64,000 nucleotides of DNA from Gluconobacter thailandicus F149-1 = NBRC 100600 (GTDB lineage: Bacteria > Pseudomonadota > Alphaproteobacteria > Acetobacterales > Acetobacteraceae). A model generated the notes under the pieces. It saw only the letters and a program-made list of their open reading frames with translations, was not told where the DNA came from and did not search any database. Numbering within the stretch: position 1 is the first letter of the stretch; each line of letters starts with the position of its first letter. Positions 26,146 to 34,567 of this stretch are shown one piece after another. The stretch lies in the NCBI RefSeq assembly GCF_000964465.1, contig NZ_BANH01000017.1, forward strand, positions 1 to 64,000, written 5' to 3'. The position numbers and the translations under genes were made by a program.

Positions 26146-26258
26146 CGAAATTCAATTGTGCGGATTACGGCGTCCGTGCCGTGCCCGCTGTAGCCACTAT
26201 TCCATGGAGTGTTGAAGCTCCGTGACTGAACGTGCCAGAAACATGGCTTACCGTCAAT

Positions 26259-26771
26259 TTAATACGGATTTTTCGGAATACGTGTTTGGCTCTTTATCTC
26301 ATAAAAAACTTTTGAAATATACCCTCTTAAATTCTGGCATTTTTCATTGTATTTTTTATTCAAAATCTCTTCACTGGTAATTTTTTTTGACTTTTCTAAT
26401 TCAAATTCTTTTTGAAAATTTCTTAACACCTCTATTTGAAGCAAAGCATTATCAAAATTACAGTGGAATATTATTTGAGATAAAAATATAAAATTCCTTA
26501 TTTCAGCAATATCTTCAAAACTATATTCTTTGTTTGAAGTTCTAATTAACCATTTATTTATTTGAAAAATACATTCGTATTTTTTATCAAATAAATCCAA
26601 TTTATATTGATTAGCAGCGATGTCTCTTTGTGTTTTAGTAGCTATATACGTGGCAAAAGAAACTATAATAGGTATAAAAACAATCAGTGCACTCCATATG
26701 CTTGAAAGTATAAGCTCGATCCACTCTACCCGTGTATGTAAGTGAGTTAATTTTTCCAATTCGTAAATCAT
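26259..26771 (-). CDS. AT-rich membrane-anchored protein of unknown function
   Basis: A 170-residue protein, not recognised. It has one or two hydrophobic segments near residues 20-45 (ILSSIWSALIVFIPIIVSFA), then a long Lys/Asn/Ile/Glu-rich soluble part with helices (NFIFLSQIIFHCNFDNALLQ). The gene is strikingly AT-rich compared with its neighbours in the element and with the host, which implies separate acquisition as cargo. Such single-gene insertions in satellites often carry phage-defence or host-benefit functions, but nothing in the sequence proves that here. Confidence 0.6.
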   Translation of the reverse strand: MIYELEKLTHLHTRVEWIELILSSIWSALIVFIPIIVSFATYIATKTQRDIAANQYKLDLFDKKYECIFQINKWLIRTSNKEYSFEDIAEIRNFIFLSQIIFHCNFDNALLQIEVLRNFQKEFELEKSKKITSEEILNKKYNEKCQNLRGYISKVFYEIKSQTRIPKNPY

Positions 26772-26892
26772 ATAGATATTCCCTTATATCTTTGAATTAT
26801 TTGATTGTTTTCAAACATCAGCAAAAAATCTACGCATGAGCCTGACGCGGTTCCGGTGCCCGCCCTCGGCCATTGCTCACCCTCCCCCGTTT

Positions 26893-27231
26893 TCAGTGCC
26901 CGGCCCGAATTCTGCGCGCCAGGCGACGGATGCGCCAGACTGCATCCGCTTTCGCCAAGTGAAAGGCTTCCGGGTTTCGATGGTCAGGCAGAAGCCGACG
27001 AACGACCGCTGCAATTGCGTCTAACTCATCGCCTTGCGTCGGATGCGTCACATGCGTCGGATTTTCCCTATAACCCTTATATGCGTACGCGCGTGTAGGG
27101 CGATAATAGGTTTTATCCGACGCATCCGACGCATGTGACGCAAGATCAGGTGAAGAATGACAGTTTTCCGCCGTTTTTGAATTTCGTTCCTGCGTCGGAT
27201 CGAAACTAACAAACCGTCTGCGTTTCGTCAT
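26893..27231 (-). CDS. Small basic protein overlapping the element's iterons
   Basis: A 112-residue frame that starts inside the primase stop (ATGA overlap at 27228-27231). The N-terminus is basic (MTKRRRFVSFDPTQ) and the C-terminus is an Arg-rich helix (AVWRIRRLARRIRAGH). The middle encodes ASHASDASD and NPTHVTHPTQG because the DNA there consists of iterons. The coupling to the primase gene favours a real protein, perhaps a replication accessory factor; it may also be a frame kept open by the repeat composition. Not recognised. Confidence 0.5.
   Translation of the reverse strand: MTKRRRFVSFDPTQERNSKTAENCHSSPDLASHASDASDKTYYRPTRAYAYKGYRENPTHVTHPTQGDELDAIAAVVRRLLPDHRNPEAFHLAKADAVWRIRRLARRIRAGH
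27036..27200. repeat. Iteron cluster, probable replication origin of the element
   Basis: Three tandem 9-bp units at 27036-27062 (GCGTCGGAT, GCGTCACAT, GCGTCGGAT) face three inverted units at 27115-27141 (ATCCGACGC, ATCCGACGC, ATGTGACGC) across a 52-base spacer that is AT-rich on both sides of a central GCGTACGC palindrome. A seventh unit lies at 27192-27200. The cluster is next to the P4-type primase-helicase gene, as expected for its binding origin. Confidence 0.7.
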
Positions 27232-29390
27232 TGAGGATCAGCCCATGACAGCGGTTTCACCTCCAACCCACGAAACCCACGTTGGTTTCTGAATCCTTTC
27301 GGATCTCGACAGAGAACAAACCCACGCTTCTGCAAAGCAGAACTGAACCGCTTTGCGGACCCGATCTCTTCCCCCGAACGCTTGGCGAGTTCAGCCCAGC
27401 TTGCAAACAGTGCCTGCGTCGTGTCCTCACGCTCTGGCGATACATTGCAGGCCGTATCGAGCCACTGACCAAGCACGTCCTGCTCAGAGAAGTATTCCGC
27501 CGTAGCATCCACGACAGCACGTGGACGGACAAGACCATTCATCTGCCAGTCATACGCGCCCTCGATCATCCAGCGCAGGATTGCAGGCCATTCATCACGC
27601 AACTTTACCTCAAGGCGCGGATCAGGAGTATCTGGCTTGCGTTCAAAGCCGAGAATGTTGAACCGCCGCCGCATGGCTTCATCGACTGTATGCAGGATCG
27701 GTTTATGATTCCCGACGATCATCAGCTTGAAGGTAGGCCGGTACTGAAAGAAGTCCTGACGCATGAAGCGTGCCGTGATCGTATCGCCGCCCGTAAGCTG
27801 TTTGATCCGTGCTTCAGCCCATGGGCGGCCTTCTTCGGTTTCAGAAGCCGTCACCAGACGCGCACCACGCAACATCGCCAGATCCGTAGGGTGACGATCC
27901 ACGCCAGAAGCAACGAACGTCTCCATCGCAGCATTGCTCGCATAATCACCGAGGATGCCTGCAACGGTATTGATGAACACCGACTTGCCGTTTCCACCTG
28001 GGCCATAAATGAACAACAGCGCGTGTTCCCGAGTATCGCCCGTCAGGCAGTAACCGCACCAGGCACGCAGAAAACGGATCATCTCATGGTCGCCCCCTGT
28101 TGCCTCGAACAGAAAGCGGTCCCAGATCGGACAATTCGGCTGTTCTGCTGGTCGCACAGCAACATGCCGTGTGATATAATCTTCCTGACGTGCTGCTCTT
28201 GATTGTGTAGTGCGGAGGTCAACGGTTCCGTCAGGCGTGCCAAGCAAGAGCGGATCGGTGTCCCATATCGCGGAAGTAACCGCAAAGGCGCGTGCAGTCT
28301 GAGCAAAAGCCTCGACACCTCTTGCCGCACTTGCACGCGCCATGATCGCCGCAGTCTTCCCATCCGAATTTGACGATACCAGCTCACGGGCAATCGTTCG
28401 GCACCAGTGATAGGCCAGCCGCGTTTCTTCACGCTTCCAGTGAGAGCCAGCCCATTCAAACCATGCCCCGACATTGTGATCGTAGCGCAGTTGGTCCGCA
28501 AACCGGGCTTCGAAAGCCAATGCAATGCCGTCTTCTGTCGGTGGAAATGCTGAAATATCCACCTGAGCAGCAGGAGCCTTTTGCTCGACCCTATCCGCCA
28601 GCCTCTGCAACTCCTGAGCCGTGCCGCCTTTCCGCAGCCAGTCCACAACATCGCCTTTACTCGGCAGGTCAGGCAGCGTGAGCATGCGCAGACGCCTAAC
28701 CTGCCCTGACAGAGCCTTGCAAACCTCGTCTGCATGCTTCCGGCCGGGATCATCATTATCCGGCATGACGACCACGCTCGCACCCTTCAAGGCCATGCCG
28801 TAATCATCATTCCACTTTCCAGCGCCGCCAGGCGAACAGGTTGCCGTCAGGCCGATAGCTTCCAGAGCATGCACGCTCTTTTCGCCTTCAACGATCCAGA
28901 CAGTTTCTCCCGCTTCCATGGCCTGCAAGACACGCGGAAGACGATAGAGAACGCGCTTTGCACCCTTAGCGCCCCATTTCCAGCCGCCTCGACCGTCAGG
29001 GGTCTGCTGTCGGAAGTCCTTTGGCTCAAGCCGGACAACACGAAACAGGACTTCTCCATCCGCCGACAGATAGTCGTAATTTTCGACCACACGAGGCTTC
29101 GAGCGAGGCTGCTGGTCCCGTTCAGGCAAAAACCCACCGTCTCGCAGCCACTTTGCCGCTGCTGACTTGTCCAGGGACTTTTGCCGCATGACCAGTTCGA
29201 TCATGCCGCCGCCGGTCCCGCTTTCATGATCCTGCCAGACGCCTTTTTCTACATCGACGGCAAGGCTGCCACGGGAGCCGAAGCGCAGTTCATGCGGCTT
29301 CGACATTTTGCGGTTCGGGCCACCAAGGAGCGCCAGGGCAACCTCTTTGGCGTTCTTCTGAAATGCCGCGATATTCGTGCCACTCATCAT
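27228..29390 (-). CDS. P4-type primase-helicase (D5-like) of the element
   Basis: A replication protein that combines primase and helicase. The start at 29390 is chosen for the GGGAG five bases upstream; a longer frame runs to 29426. Residues ~1-110 include a CHC2-like zinc-free N-terminus (GVWQDHESGTGGGMIELV). A TOPRIM domain follows with VEGEKSVHALEAIG (~167) and MPDNDDPG (~210). The C-terminal D5/superfamily 3 helicase has Walker A LFIYGPGGNGKS (~465) and LMIVGNHKP, then LRDEWPAILRWMIEGAYDWQ. About 720 residues, complete. This is the element's only replication gene and argues for autonomous replication from the neighbouring iterons. Confidence 0.93.
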   Translation of the reverse strand: MMSGTNIAAFQKNAKEVALALLGGPNRKMSKPHELRFGSRGSLAVDVEKGVWQDHESGTGGGMIELVMRQKSLDKSAAAKWLRDGGFLPERDQQPRSKPRVVENYDYLSADGEVLFRVVRLEPKDFRQQTPDGRGGWKWGAKGAKRVLYRLPRVLQAMEAGETVWIVEGEKSVHALEAIGLTATCSPGGAGKWNDDYGMALKGASVVVMPDNDDPGRKHADEVCKALSGQVRRLRMLTLPDLPSKGDVVDWLRKGGTAQELQRLADRVEQKAPAAQVDISAFPPTEDGIALAFEARFADQLRYDHNVGAWFEWAGSHWKREETRLAYHWCRTIARELVSSNSDGKTAAIMARASAARGVEAFAQTARAFAVTSAIWDTDPLLLGTPDGTVDLRTTQSRAARQEDYITRHVAVRPAEQPNCPIWDRFLFEATGGDHEMIRFLRAWCGYCLTGDTREHALLFIYGPGGNGKSVFINTVAGILGDYASNAAMETFVASGVDRHPTDLAMLRGARLVTASETEEGRPWAEARIKQLTGGDTITARFMRQDFFQYRPTFKLMIVGNHKPILHTVDEAMRRRFNILGFERKPDTPDPRLEVKLRDEWPAILRWMIEGAYDWQMNGLVRPRAVVDATAEYFSEQDVLGQWLDTACNVSPEREDTTQALFASWAELAKRSGEEIGSAKRFSSALQKRGFVLCRDPKGFRNQRGFRGLEVKPLSWADPQ

Positions 29391-29415
29391 GCACACTCCC
29401 GGCTTTTGAGTGGGA

Positions 29416-29427
29416 CACGAACCCAAA
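29416..29427. promoter_or_regulatory. Operator-like motif before the primase gene
   Basis: CACGAACCCAAA lies 26-37 bases upstream of the primase start and matches CGTGAACCCAAA at 25527-25538 in 10 of 12 bases. Both occupy promoter-proximal positions, so a shared regulator is plausible. Confidence 0.4.
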
Positions 29428-29502
29428 TAAATCTAACAAAAGCATATGGAAATTTCTGACCCACGCCCTTGTAACTATTTGTTTGAACTGTCTTTCTCGA
29501 CG

Positions 29503-29521
29503 CCGGTCTTGGGCACCATTT
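29503..29521 (+). repeat. attR core (19-bp direct repeat)
   Basis: An exact copy of the 19-bp sequence at the 3' end of tRNA-Phe (20409-20427), without the rest of a tRNA. It marks the right end of the element. Confidence 0.93.
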
Positions 29522-29916
29522 ATCCCTTAAAATTTGATGTGATACTCAAACAGGCGTCTTACCGTCTTGTTTGCCTCACGAAGTGTGTTGCTCGGATCTC
29601 TGCTGTACCTGCAGCTCGGGCCAAACCGTGTTTCCTGCGCATCGGGAAAAGCCAGCACCGTGAACGCCAAGGGACCACGAACTCCTGCGCTATTTCGTGC
29701 CCCGAACAGGAATAGCCACATGATGCGGTGCCCAGGTCACAAGCTCCAACGACGTTCATGAGGAACCGGTCTGTACCTGTTTTTCAGGCCGCCAGGCAGG
29801 CGAGAACCAGGAATTATAGAGATAATACAAGCATCCCAGGTCGCGCTCACGACCCAGGCAGCACGTCTGCGGATCATTCCGGCCAATTCGGAAGCAAAGA
29901 GACTCCGTCCCCTGCT
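29522..29916. other. Gap between attR and the MgtC-like gene
   Basis: About 395 bases with no confident gene. A 64-codon minus-strand frame (29527-29721) has plausible composition but no recognisable domain. This is host sequence that would follow tRNA-Phe in a strain without the element. Confidence 0.4.
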
Positions 29917-30306
29917 CTATTCCCGGTCCACGGGCTCAATCTGGGGCGGCAGCCGTCCATCGATCCATTTGACCAGCAGGCGCAGAACCGTATTCGCGCC
30001 AAGAATGAAGACGGTCAGCAACGCGGCTTCCGCAATCATGTCGCACCCTGTACACGCCCCGATCGCTGCCGAGCACCAGAGCGTGGCTGCTGTATTAAGA
30101 CCGCGGACATTCTGGCCATCCTTCATGATAACCCCAGCCCCCAGAAACCCCACCCCTGACACAACATAGGCAATCACGCGAATGGCGGACGCATCCCCAC
30201 CAATCCGCTCTGCCAGATCAACAAACGCTGCGGCCCCGATTGCCACGAGGGCATTCGTCCGCAAACCTGCCGTACGCTGGCGGAACTGCCGTTCCGCGCC
30301 AATCAT
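29917..30306 (-). CDS. MgtC/SapB-family membrane protein, N-terminus uncertain
   Basis: An inner-membrane protein of the MgtC family (magnesium-related and acid-stress roles in other bacteria). The conserved IGAERQFRQRTAGLRTNALVAIGAA, VVSGVGFLGAGVIMKDGQNVRGLNTAATLWCSAAIG and a final hydrophobic helix are present. From the ATG at 30306 it is only 129 residues and lacks the first helix. The same frame continues upstream for at least 45 codons with a plausible helix (LDTFGSYLAAFVFGAM) but has no ATG, GTG or TTG before it runs into the GH32 gene. The start codon may have been lost. It lies downstream of GH32 on the same strand. Confidence 0.75.
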   Translation of the reverse strand: MIGAERQFRQRTAGLRTNALVAIGAAAFVDLAERIGGDASAIRVIAYVVSGVGFLGAGVIMKDGQNVRGLNTAATLWCSAAIGACTGCDMIAEAALLTVFILGANTVLRLLVKWIDGRLPPQIEPVDRE

Positions 30307-30428
30307 CGCTCCGAAAACGAAGGCTGCGAGATAGCTCCCGAACGTATCCAGGAAGGAATGAGCATCGAATGTATGGGTGAAATGTACGAACCTTTTTCCT
30401 TCTGCATTCAGGACGCCATCATCACCCT

Positions 30429-32363
30429 TTACATCGCCGTAGGACGATCCATGGTTTTGCGAAGCGGATACAGGCTGAGATTTTCTACCGTTGCGCCGGC
30501 ATTGGTCGCCTGAAGGCTCAGCGTGTCCAGCGGACCGGACGGGAACACAAGTGCCGTCCCGACAGACAGACCCTCATTGACGAAAATTTCCAGGGCGCAG
30601 GCGTCCAGAACAATCTTCAGGGAGAATCGCCTGCTGTTCGCCGTCAAAGGTGTGGAAAACCGCTCCGTGAAAAACGGCTGCGAGAACCCCTGCAGATCCC
30701 CACGGTCCAGCCAAAGCTGTGCCGAGAAAGCATCAAACCCGATTGAGAGGGATTCTCCCTGTCCGTTTGAAAAGACAATGAGAAAGCGCCCGGCGCGCCC
30801 CTTGTTGCCATCCGGCTGCGGGTTTTTCCGTTCATCCACCGTAACGGTCAGGGACAGTTCGATCGCCTGCCCGGCCGGGATGGACACCTGAACGCCGCTC
30901 TGTGCGCCGATACGCCCGACCTTGAACGGAATAGGCTCCTCCCGAAGCTGCTCCAGACCTTTGGGCCGCTGCACAAGACGAAGCCAGTTCATGTCATCGC
31001 GGCGGAGCGAAAGCGTGCGGGGAAGGGTCATGAGACCGCGCCAGCTTCGGTTTGGGACCTCTTCGCAATATTGCCAGTTCCCGAACCAGGCAAAATATAC
31101 GGCCTCATTGGCAGGCATGTTCTCATAAACCTGCATGGCATAACTGTCCTTGGCAAAATCTGTCAGACCAATGACGGTATTTTCCGGAATGAACCGTTCT
31201 CCATCAAAGTGCCCCACAAAATACTGCGTGACGCTGCCGCCCTGCGGCCCACCAGGATTGACGGAGACAAACAGCACCCAGCGTGTGCTTTCCCTTTCCT
31301 CTTCAACCGGTAGTTCAATCAGGTTGGGACATTCGTAATCCACTCCAAACAGACCGGCTGGCCCGAAATCACTGAGGTGCATCCAGTGTTTCAGGTCGAT
31401 CGAGCCATAAAAGGCGACGTTGTGGGCACGCGACTTCACCACGACCATCACCCATTTGCCACTCGGCTCATGCCAGAACACCTTCGGGTCACGGAAAGAG
31501 TTCAGACCAATATCGAGAACCGGATTATGCTCGTAATCAATGAAGCGTTTCCCGCCATCCGGGCTCCAGGCCAGATACTGCGTCTGCTTCTGAGGCGTTG
31601 CACGCGTATAAAATGCCACGAGACCACCCGCCATCGAGGGTAGCGTGGGCGCCGGTGTCGTGACCGGCGGCAGATCATCGGTTGTCGGGGGATCAAAGAC
31701 ATGCCCGAAAGGCGCATTGGTGCTCGGGCCCAACGCATCCATGTTTTCGGGAGACAGTGGAACATCTGACGATGCCTTGCCCAGGCTGGGCGCCAAGGCG
31801 TCAATGGCCGCCTGGGTTGCGGTAACAGGGCCATCCGCATGTGTTTCTGACGGATCAGTAACCTTCTGGGCCGGAAAGAGACCGGACACATTGTCCCGAT
31901 CCAGTACGACGCAGCCCGAGTAAGCTTCTCCCGCGGCCGTCTGATCAATCGCGATCGGCTGATCCTGCCAGGTATAGAGATCCGTACTTGTCGCATGCCC
32001 CCAGTGCACCTGACCTGCATAGGGGGCGAAGGGATCGTACTGGTAATAGAGATGGTACGCCTGTCCATCAAAGATCAGGCCATTCGGATCATTCATGAAG
32101 CCATTCTGAGGCGTAAAATGAATGGTCGGCCGATACAGATAGTCGCTCTGTGTCCTGACGGCAGACTGGCTCGCCACGCCGAGATGGTTTCCGAACTCCT
32201 GATGAGAGTTGCTCGGTTCATCATGATGGGACGTCATTGCTGATACGGGCGTCTCCTCGGCAGCTTTCGCCCTTCGGCTTGTCCCAGCTGCGGCCCCAAC
32301 TGCCAGAAGTAAAGCCAGAGCACTGCGGCGGCCCAGTGAGGGCCTGTCGTTCTGATCCGTCAT
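30429..32363 (-). CDS. Secreted GH32 fructan/sucrose hydrolase (levanase-like)
   Basis: A glycoside hydrolase family 32 enzyme that releases fructose from levan, inulin or sucrose, probably in the periplasm or outside. A twin-arginine-like signal (LGRRSALALLLAVGAAAG...AKA) starts the protein. The nucleophile motif is FMNDPNGLIF (Asp near residue 92), the transition-state motif NSFRDPKVFW and the acid/base motif YECPNLIELP. A C-terminal beta-sandwich with DACALEIFVNEG follows. An insert of about 85 Pro/Thr/Asp-rich residues sits between PAQKVTDPSE and SMAGGLVAFYT, where most relatives have none. The ATG at 32363 is preferred to 32375. Confidence 0.93.
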   Translation of the reverse strand: MTDQNDRPSLGRRSALALLLAVGAAAGTSRRAKAAEETPVSAMTSHHDEPSNSHQEFGNHLGVASQSAVRTQSDYLYRPTIHFTPQNGFMNDPNGLIFDGQAYHLYYQYDPFAPYAGQVHWGHATSTDLYTWQDQPIAIDQTAAGEAYSGCVVLDRDNVSGLFPAQKVTDPSETHADGPVTATQAAIDALAPSLGKASSDVPLSPENMDALGPSTNAPFGHVFDPPTTDDLPPVTTPAPTLPSMAGGLVAFYTRATPQKQTQYLAWSPDGGKRFIDYEHNPVLDIGLNSFRDPKVFWHEPSGKWVMVVVKSRAHNVAFYGSIDLKHWMHLSDFGPAGLFGVDYECPNLIELPVEEERESTRWVLFVSVNPGGPQGGSVTQYFVGHFDGERFIPENTVIGLTDFAKDSYAMQVYENMPANEAVYFAWFGNWQYCEEVPNRSWRGLMTLPRTLSLRRDDMNWLRLVQRPKGLEQLREEPIPFKVGRIGAQSGVQVSIPAGQAIELSLTVTVDERKNPQPDGNKGRAGRFLIVFSNGQGESLSIGFDAFSAQLWLDRGDLQGFSQPFFTERFSTPLTANSRRFSLKIVLDACALEIFVNEGLSVGTALVFPSGPLDTLSLQATNAGATVENLSLYPLRKTMDRPTAM

Positions 32364-32475
32364 GCATGACAGCATACAGGACCTCAGCGTATCCGAAAGC
32401 CTTTCACGAAAATGTCCGTCTTCACTATAGAGCGACAGATTGCATGTTTATTGCGAATACGGACATATGTGTTTC

Positions 32476-33471
32476 ATGAAGCGCTTTGACCCTTTCCTCA
32501 TGGCTCTGATCTGCGCGATCATCCTGGCCTCTGTCCTGCCCTGCCGGGGACAGATGCAGCATATCCTCCAGCAGGTCGTGACCATCCTGATCACCCTGAT
32601 GTTCTTTTTTCAGGGTGCCAAGCTTCAGCGTCATGCAATTATCGAAAGCGTGCGGGACTGGCGACTTCAGGGAACGGTGCTTGTCTGCACCTTTGCCCTG
32701 TTCCCTGTGCTGGGCATTGGCCTGCATCTGCTATTCAGAAGCATTTTTCCTGATGCCCTCTTTGGCGAGGATCTGTGGTCCGGCATTCTTTTCCTCTGCT
32801 GTCTGCCTTCAACAGTGCAGTCCTCCATTGCGCTCACATCCATCGCCCGTGGAAATATCCCCGCAGCAATCTGCGCCGCAACTGTTTCGAACATTGCCGG
32901 TATCGCCCTGACGCCCCTTCTGACAGGTCTCGTTCTCGGGCATGTGGGCGCTGGGCACTCTCCGCTGGAGAGTGTGCTGGATGTTGCCAAGGAACTGCTG
33001 CTTCCGTTTCTTCTGGGTCAGATCCTGCAGACATGGGTTGGGCCGATCGTTCGACGGCACAAATTCCTGATTTCCTTCACCGATCGCGGCTCCATCGTTG
33101 TGGTGGTTTATACGGCCTTCAGTTCTGCCGTGGTTGAAGGCATCTGGCACCGCGTTTCGGTGGCACATCTGCTGGAAGTCGCCCTTCTGGACAGCTTTCT
33201 GCTCGCGCTTGTTCTGTTTCTCTCGCATGCCCTGGGCAAGGGTATGAAACAGTCTGTTGAGAGCAGCATTACCTTGCAGTTCTGCGGGTCAAAAAAATCT
33301 CTGGCCTCTGGCGTCCCAATGGCCAGCGTGATTTTCCCGGCCGCGTCAGTAGGCATTATCGTTCTTCCTCTGATGATTTATCATCAGATTCAGCTTTTTA
33401 CATGCACGCTGCTCGCAAGACATTATGCACGACGCCCTGAAATAGACGAGAATATCTCTATTCATTCCTGA
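32476..33471 (+). CDS. Bile acid:sodium symporter-like (SBF-like) transporter
   Basis: An integral inner-membrane protein of the SBF-like (YfeH) family with about ten hydrophobic helices; the substrate is unknown. The start MKRFDPFLMALICAIILASV matches the family; upstream in-frame starts at 32440 (TTG) and 32467 are less likely. Recognisable segments are LITLMFFFQGAKLQRHAI, FLCCLPSTVQSSIALTSIARG and CGSKKSLASGVPMASVIF. It is divergent from the GH32 gene with a gap of about 110 bases, so the two may share a control region. Confidence 0.87.
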   Translation: MKRFDPFLMALICAIILASVLPCRGQMQHILQQVVTILITLMFFFQGAKLQRHAIIESVRDWRLQGTVLVCTFALFPVLGIGLHLLFRSIFPDALFGEDLWSGILFLCCLPSTVQSSIALTSIARGNIPAAICAATVSNIAGIALTPLLTGLVLGHVGAGHSPLESVLDVAKELLLPFLLGQILQTWVGPIVRRHKFLISFTDRGSIVVVVYTAFSSAVVEGIWHRVSVAHLLEVALLDSFLLALVLFLSHALGKGMKQSVESSITLQFCGSKKSLASGVPMASVIFPAASVGIIVLPLMIYHQIQLFTCTLLARHYARRPEIDENISIHS

Positions 33472-33557
33472 TGTTCTATTTTTTAAAATTGAGAATTTTA
33501 TAACGGGATTGTCAAAAACGTTTCTTTTCGTCACGAGCTGATCTTTGACTGCATCGA

Positions 33558-34352
33558 ATGCGTCTCCCAGTGTCGCCCCAGTTTCAGAACCGGGGTCTTC
33601 ACAGAATGCTATCAAATTCGTCGTTGATCGGGATGCCGACCTCAGAAAAAAAGGGCTCTCGATCTGCGCCGGATGGCTTTCCCCAATCTCTTCTCTGCCG
33701 GCTCTTTCGTGTCAAACAGTTCAATGACATCCACGAGCGCGCCGCAGAACTCCGACTCCATCTCCCACTCGGAAAAAAACGTCTGAACCGTATTGAGCAC
33801 ATCCGGGAAGCCGGGGCCCTTTTTATTCATGTTCCCAAAAACGGCGGCACATCGGTCTGCAATCAGCTTTATGGGTGTTCCATGATGCATCAGACGATCC
33901 GGTATTATCAGCACGTCACCCCGGATCTCTGTAAAAACTTGCCGAGCTTTGCCGTTTGGCGTGACCCGGTGGAACGATTTGTCTCCGCCTGGGCCTTCGC
34001 CCGAAAAGGTGGAACTTCAACCGTCAAAATCCATCCGTCCGTCAACGACCTCTACAGATCTTTCCACACCCTTGATGATGCCATTTCACATGTGGAAAAC
34101 CAGTCCTCTCCCTACGCTGTAGATCACGTCTTTCGGCCGCAATCCTGGTATGTCTGCGGCCAGGATGGGACTCTTATGGTTGACACTCTTTTCCCGATGG
34201 AAAAAATTTCACAACTCCCTGATCTGGTTCCCGCCATGGCGGGGCAAACCATCCCGCATCTGAACGAAAATCCACATAGTCAGGACGTTACGGCCGAGCA
34301 GATCCGTAGAATCCGCAGGCTGTATGAACAGGACGAAGCATTACGTCCCTGA
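33558..34352 (+). CDS. Sulfotransferase-like protein
   Basis: Resembles the sulfotransferase family 2 fold, which transfers sulfate from PAPS to carbohydrates. The 5'-phosphosulfate loop is ALFIHVPKNGGTSVCNQLYG, and the 3'-phosphate motif is FAVWRDPVERFVSAWAFARK. The C-terminal AEQIRRIRRLYEQDEAL is also family-like. The first ~75 residues are low in structure and the true start may be an internal Met (33606 or 33633). It stands alone. The acceptor is not predictable; a surface glycan is a reasonable guess given the nearby glycosyltransferases. Confidence 0.8.
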   Translation: MRLPVSPQFQNRGLHRMLSNSSLIGMPTSEKKGSRSAPDGFPQSLLCRLFRVKQFNDIHERAAELRLHLPLGKKRLNRIEHIREAGALFIHVPKNGGTSVCNQLYGCSMMHQTIRYYQHVTPDLCKNLPSFAVWRDPVERFVSAWAFARKGGTSTVKIHPSVNDLYRSFHTLDDAISHVENQSSPYAVDHVFRPQSWYVCGQDGTLMVDTLFPMEKISQLPDLVPAMAGQTIPHLNENPHSQDVTAEQIRRIRRLYEQDEALRP

Positions 34353-34567
34353 CGGGCAAAAAAGAGAAATATTGGGCATTTCTCTAAATTGTCACAAAAC
34401 GTACCTGTATCGCTCTATAAATCGCCGCATCCGAGCGGCTTTGTGGCGAAATTACCATATGTCCGATGTGTCATAGTGTGAATTGCATCATCTAATTGAT
34501 ACCGTTTGCAAACCATGGTTTTCCTCTGCTTATCCAACTTATCTGGCCGAGAAAGACCCAACAGACG

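Larger units (their letters stand above)
20409..29521 (-). mobile_element. Integrated capsid-encoding phage satellite in tRNA-Phe
   Basis: About 9.1 kb between two copies of a 19-bp direct repeat: one in the 3' end of tRNA-Phe (20409-20427), the other at 29503-29521. All genes run on the minus strand: primase-helicase, small iteron-overlapping gene, AT-rich membrane protein, Tat-signal protein, HTH-like protein, major capsid, prohead protease, portal, AlpA-like regulator, integrase. From the HTH gene to the integrase most junctions overlap by one to four bases. There are no visible terminase, tail, lysis or CI-type repressor genes. It combines P4-like replication with HK97-like head genes, which fits a phage satellite or a strongly reduced prophage. 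Confidence 0.88.

Noticed and set aside
27282-28202. 306-codon open frame opposite the primase-helicase gene
   Set aside because: The minus strand encodes the Walker motifs; the plus-strand frame has no ribosome site or domain.
20409-29521. The element interpreted as a complete prophage
   Set aside because: No terminase, tail, holin, endolysin or CI-type repressor could be found between the two att copies.
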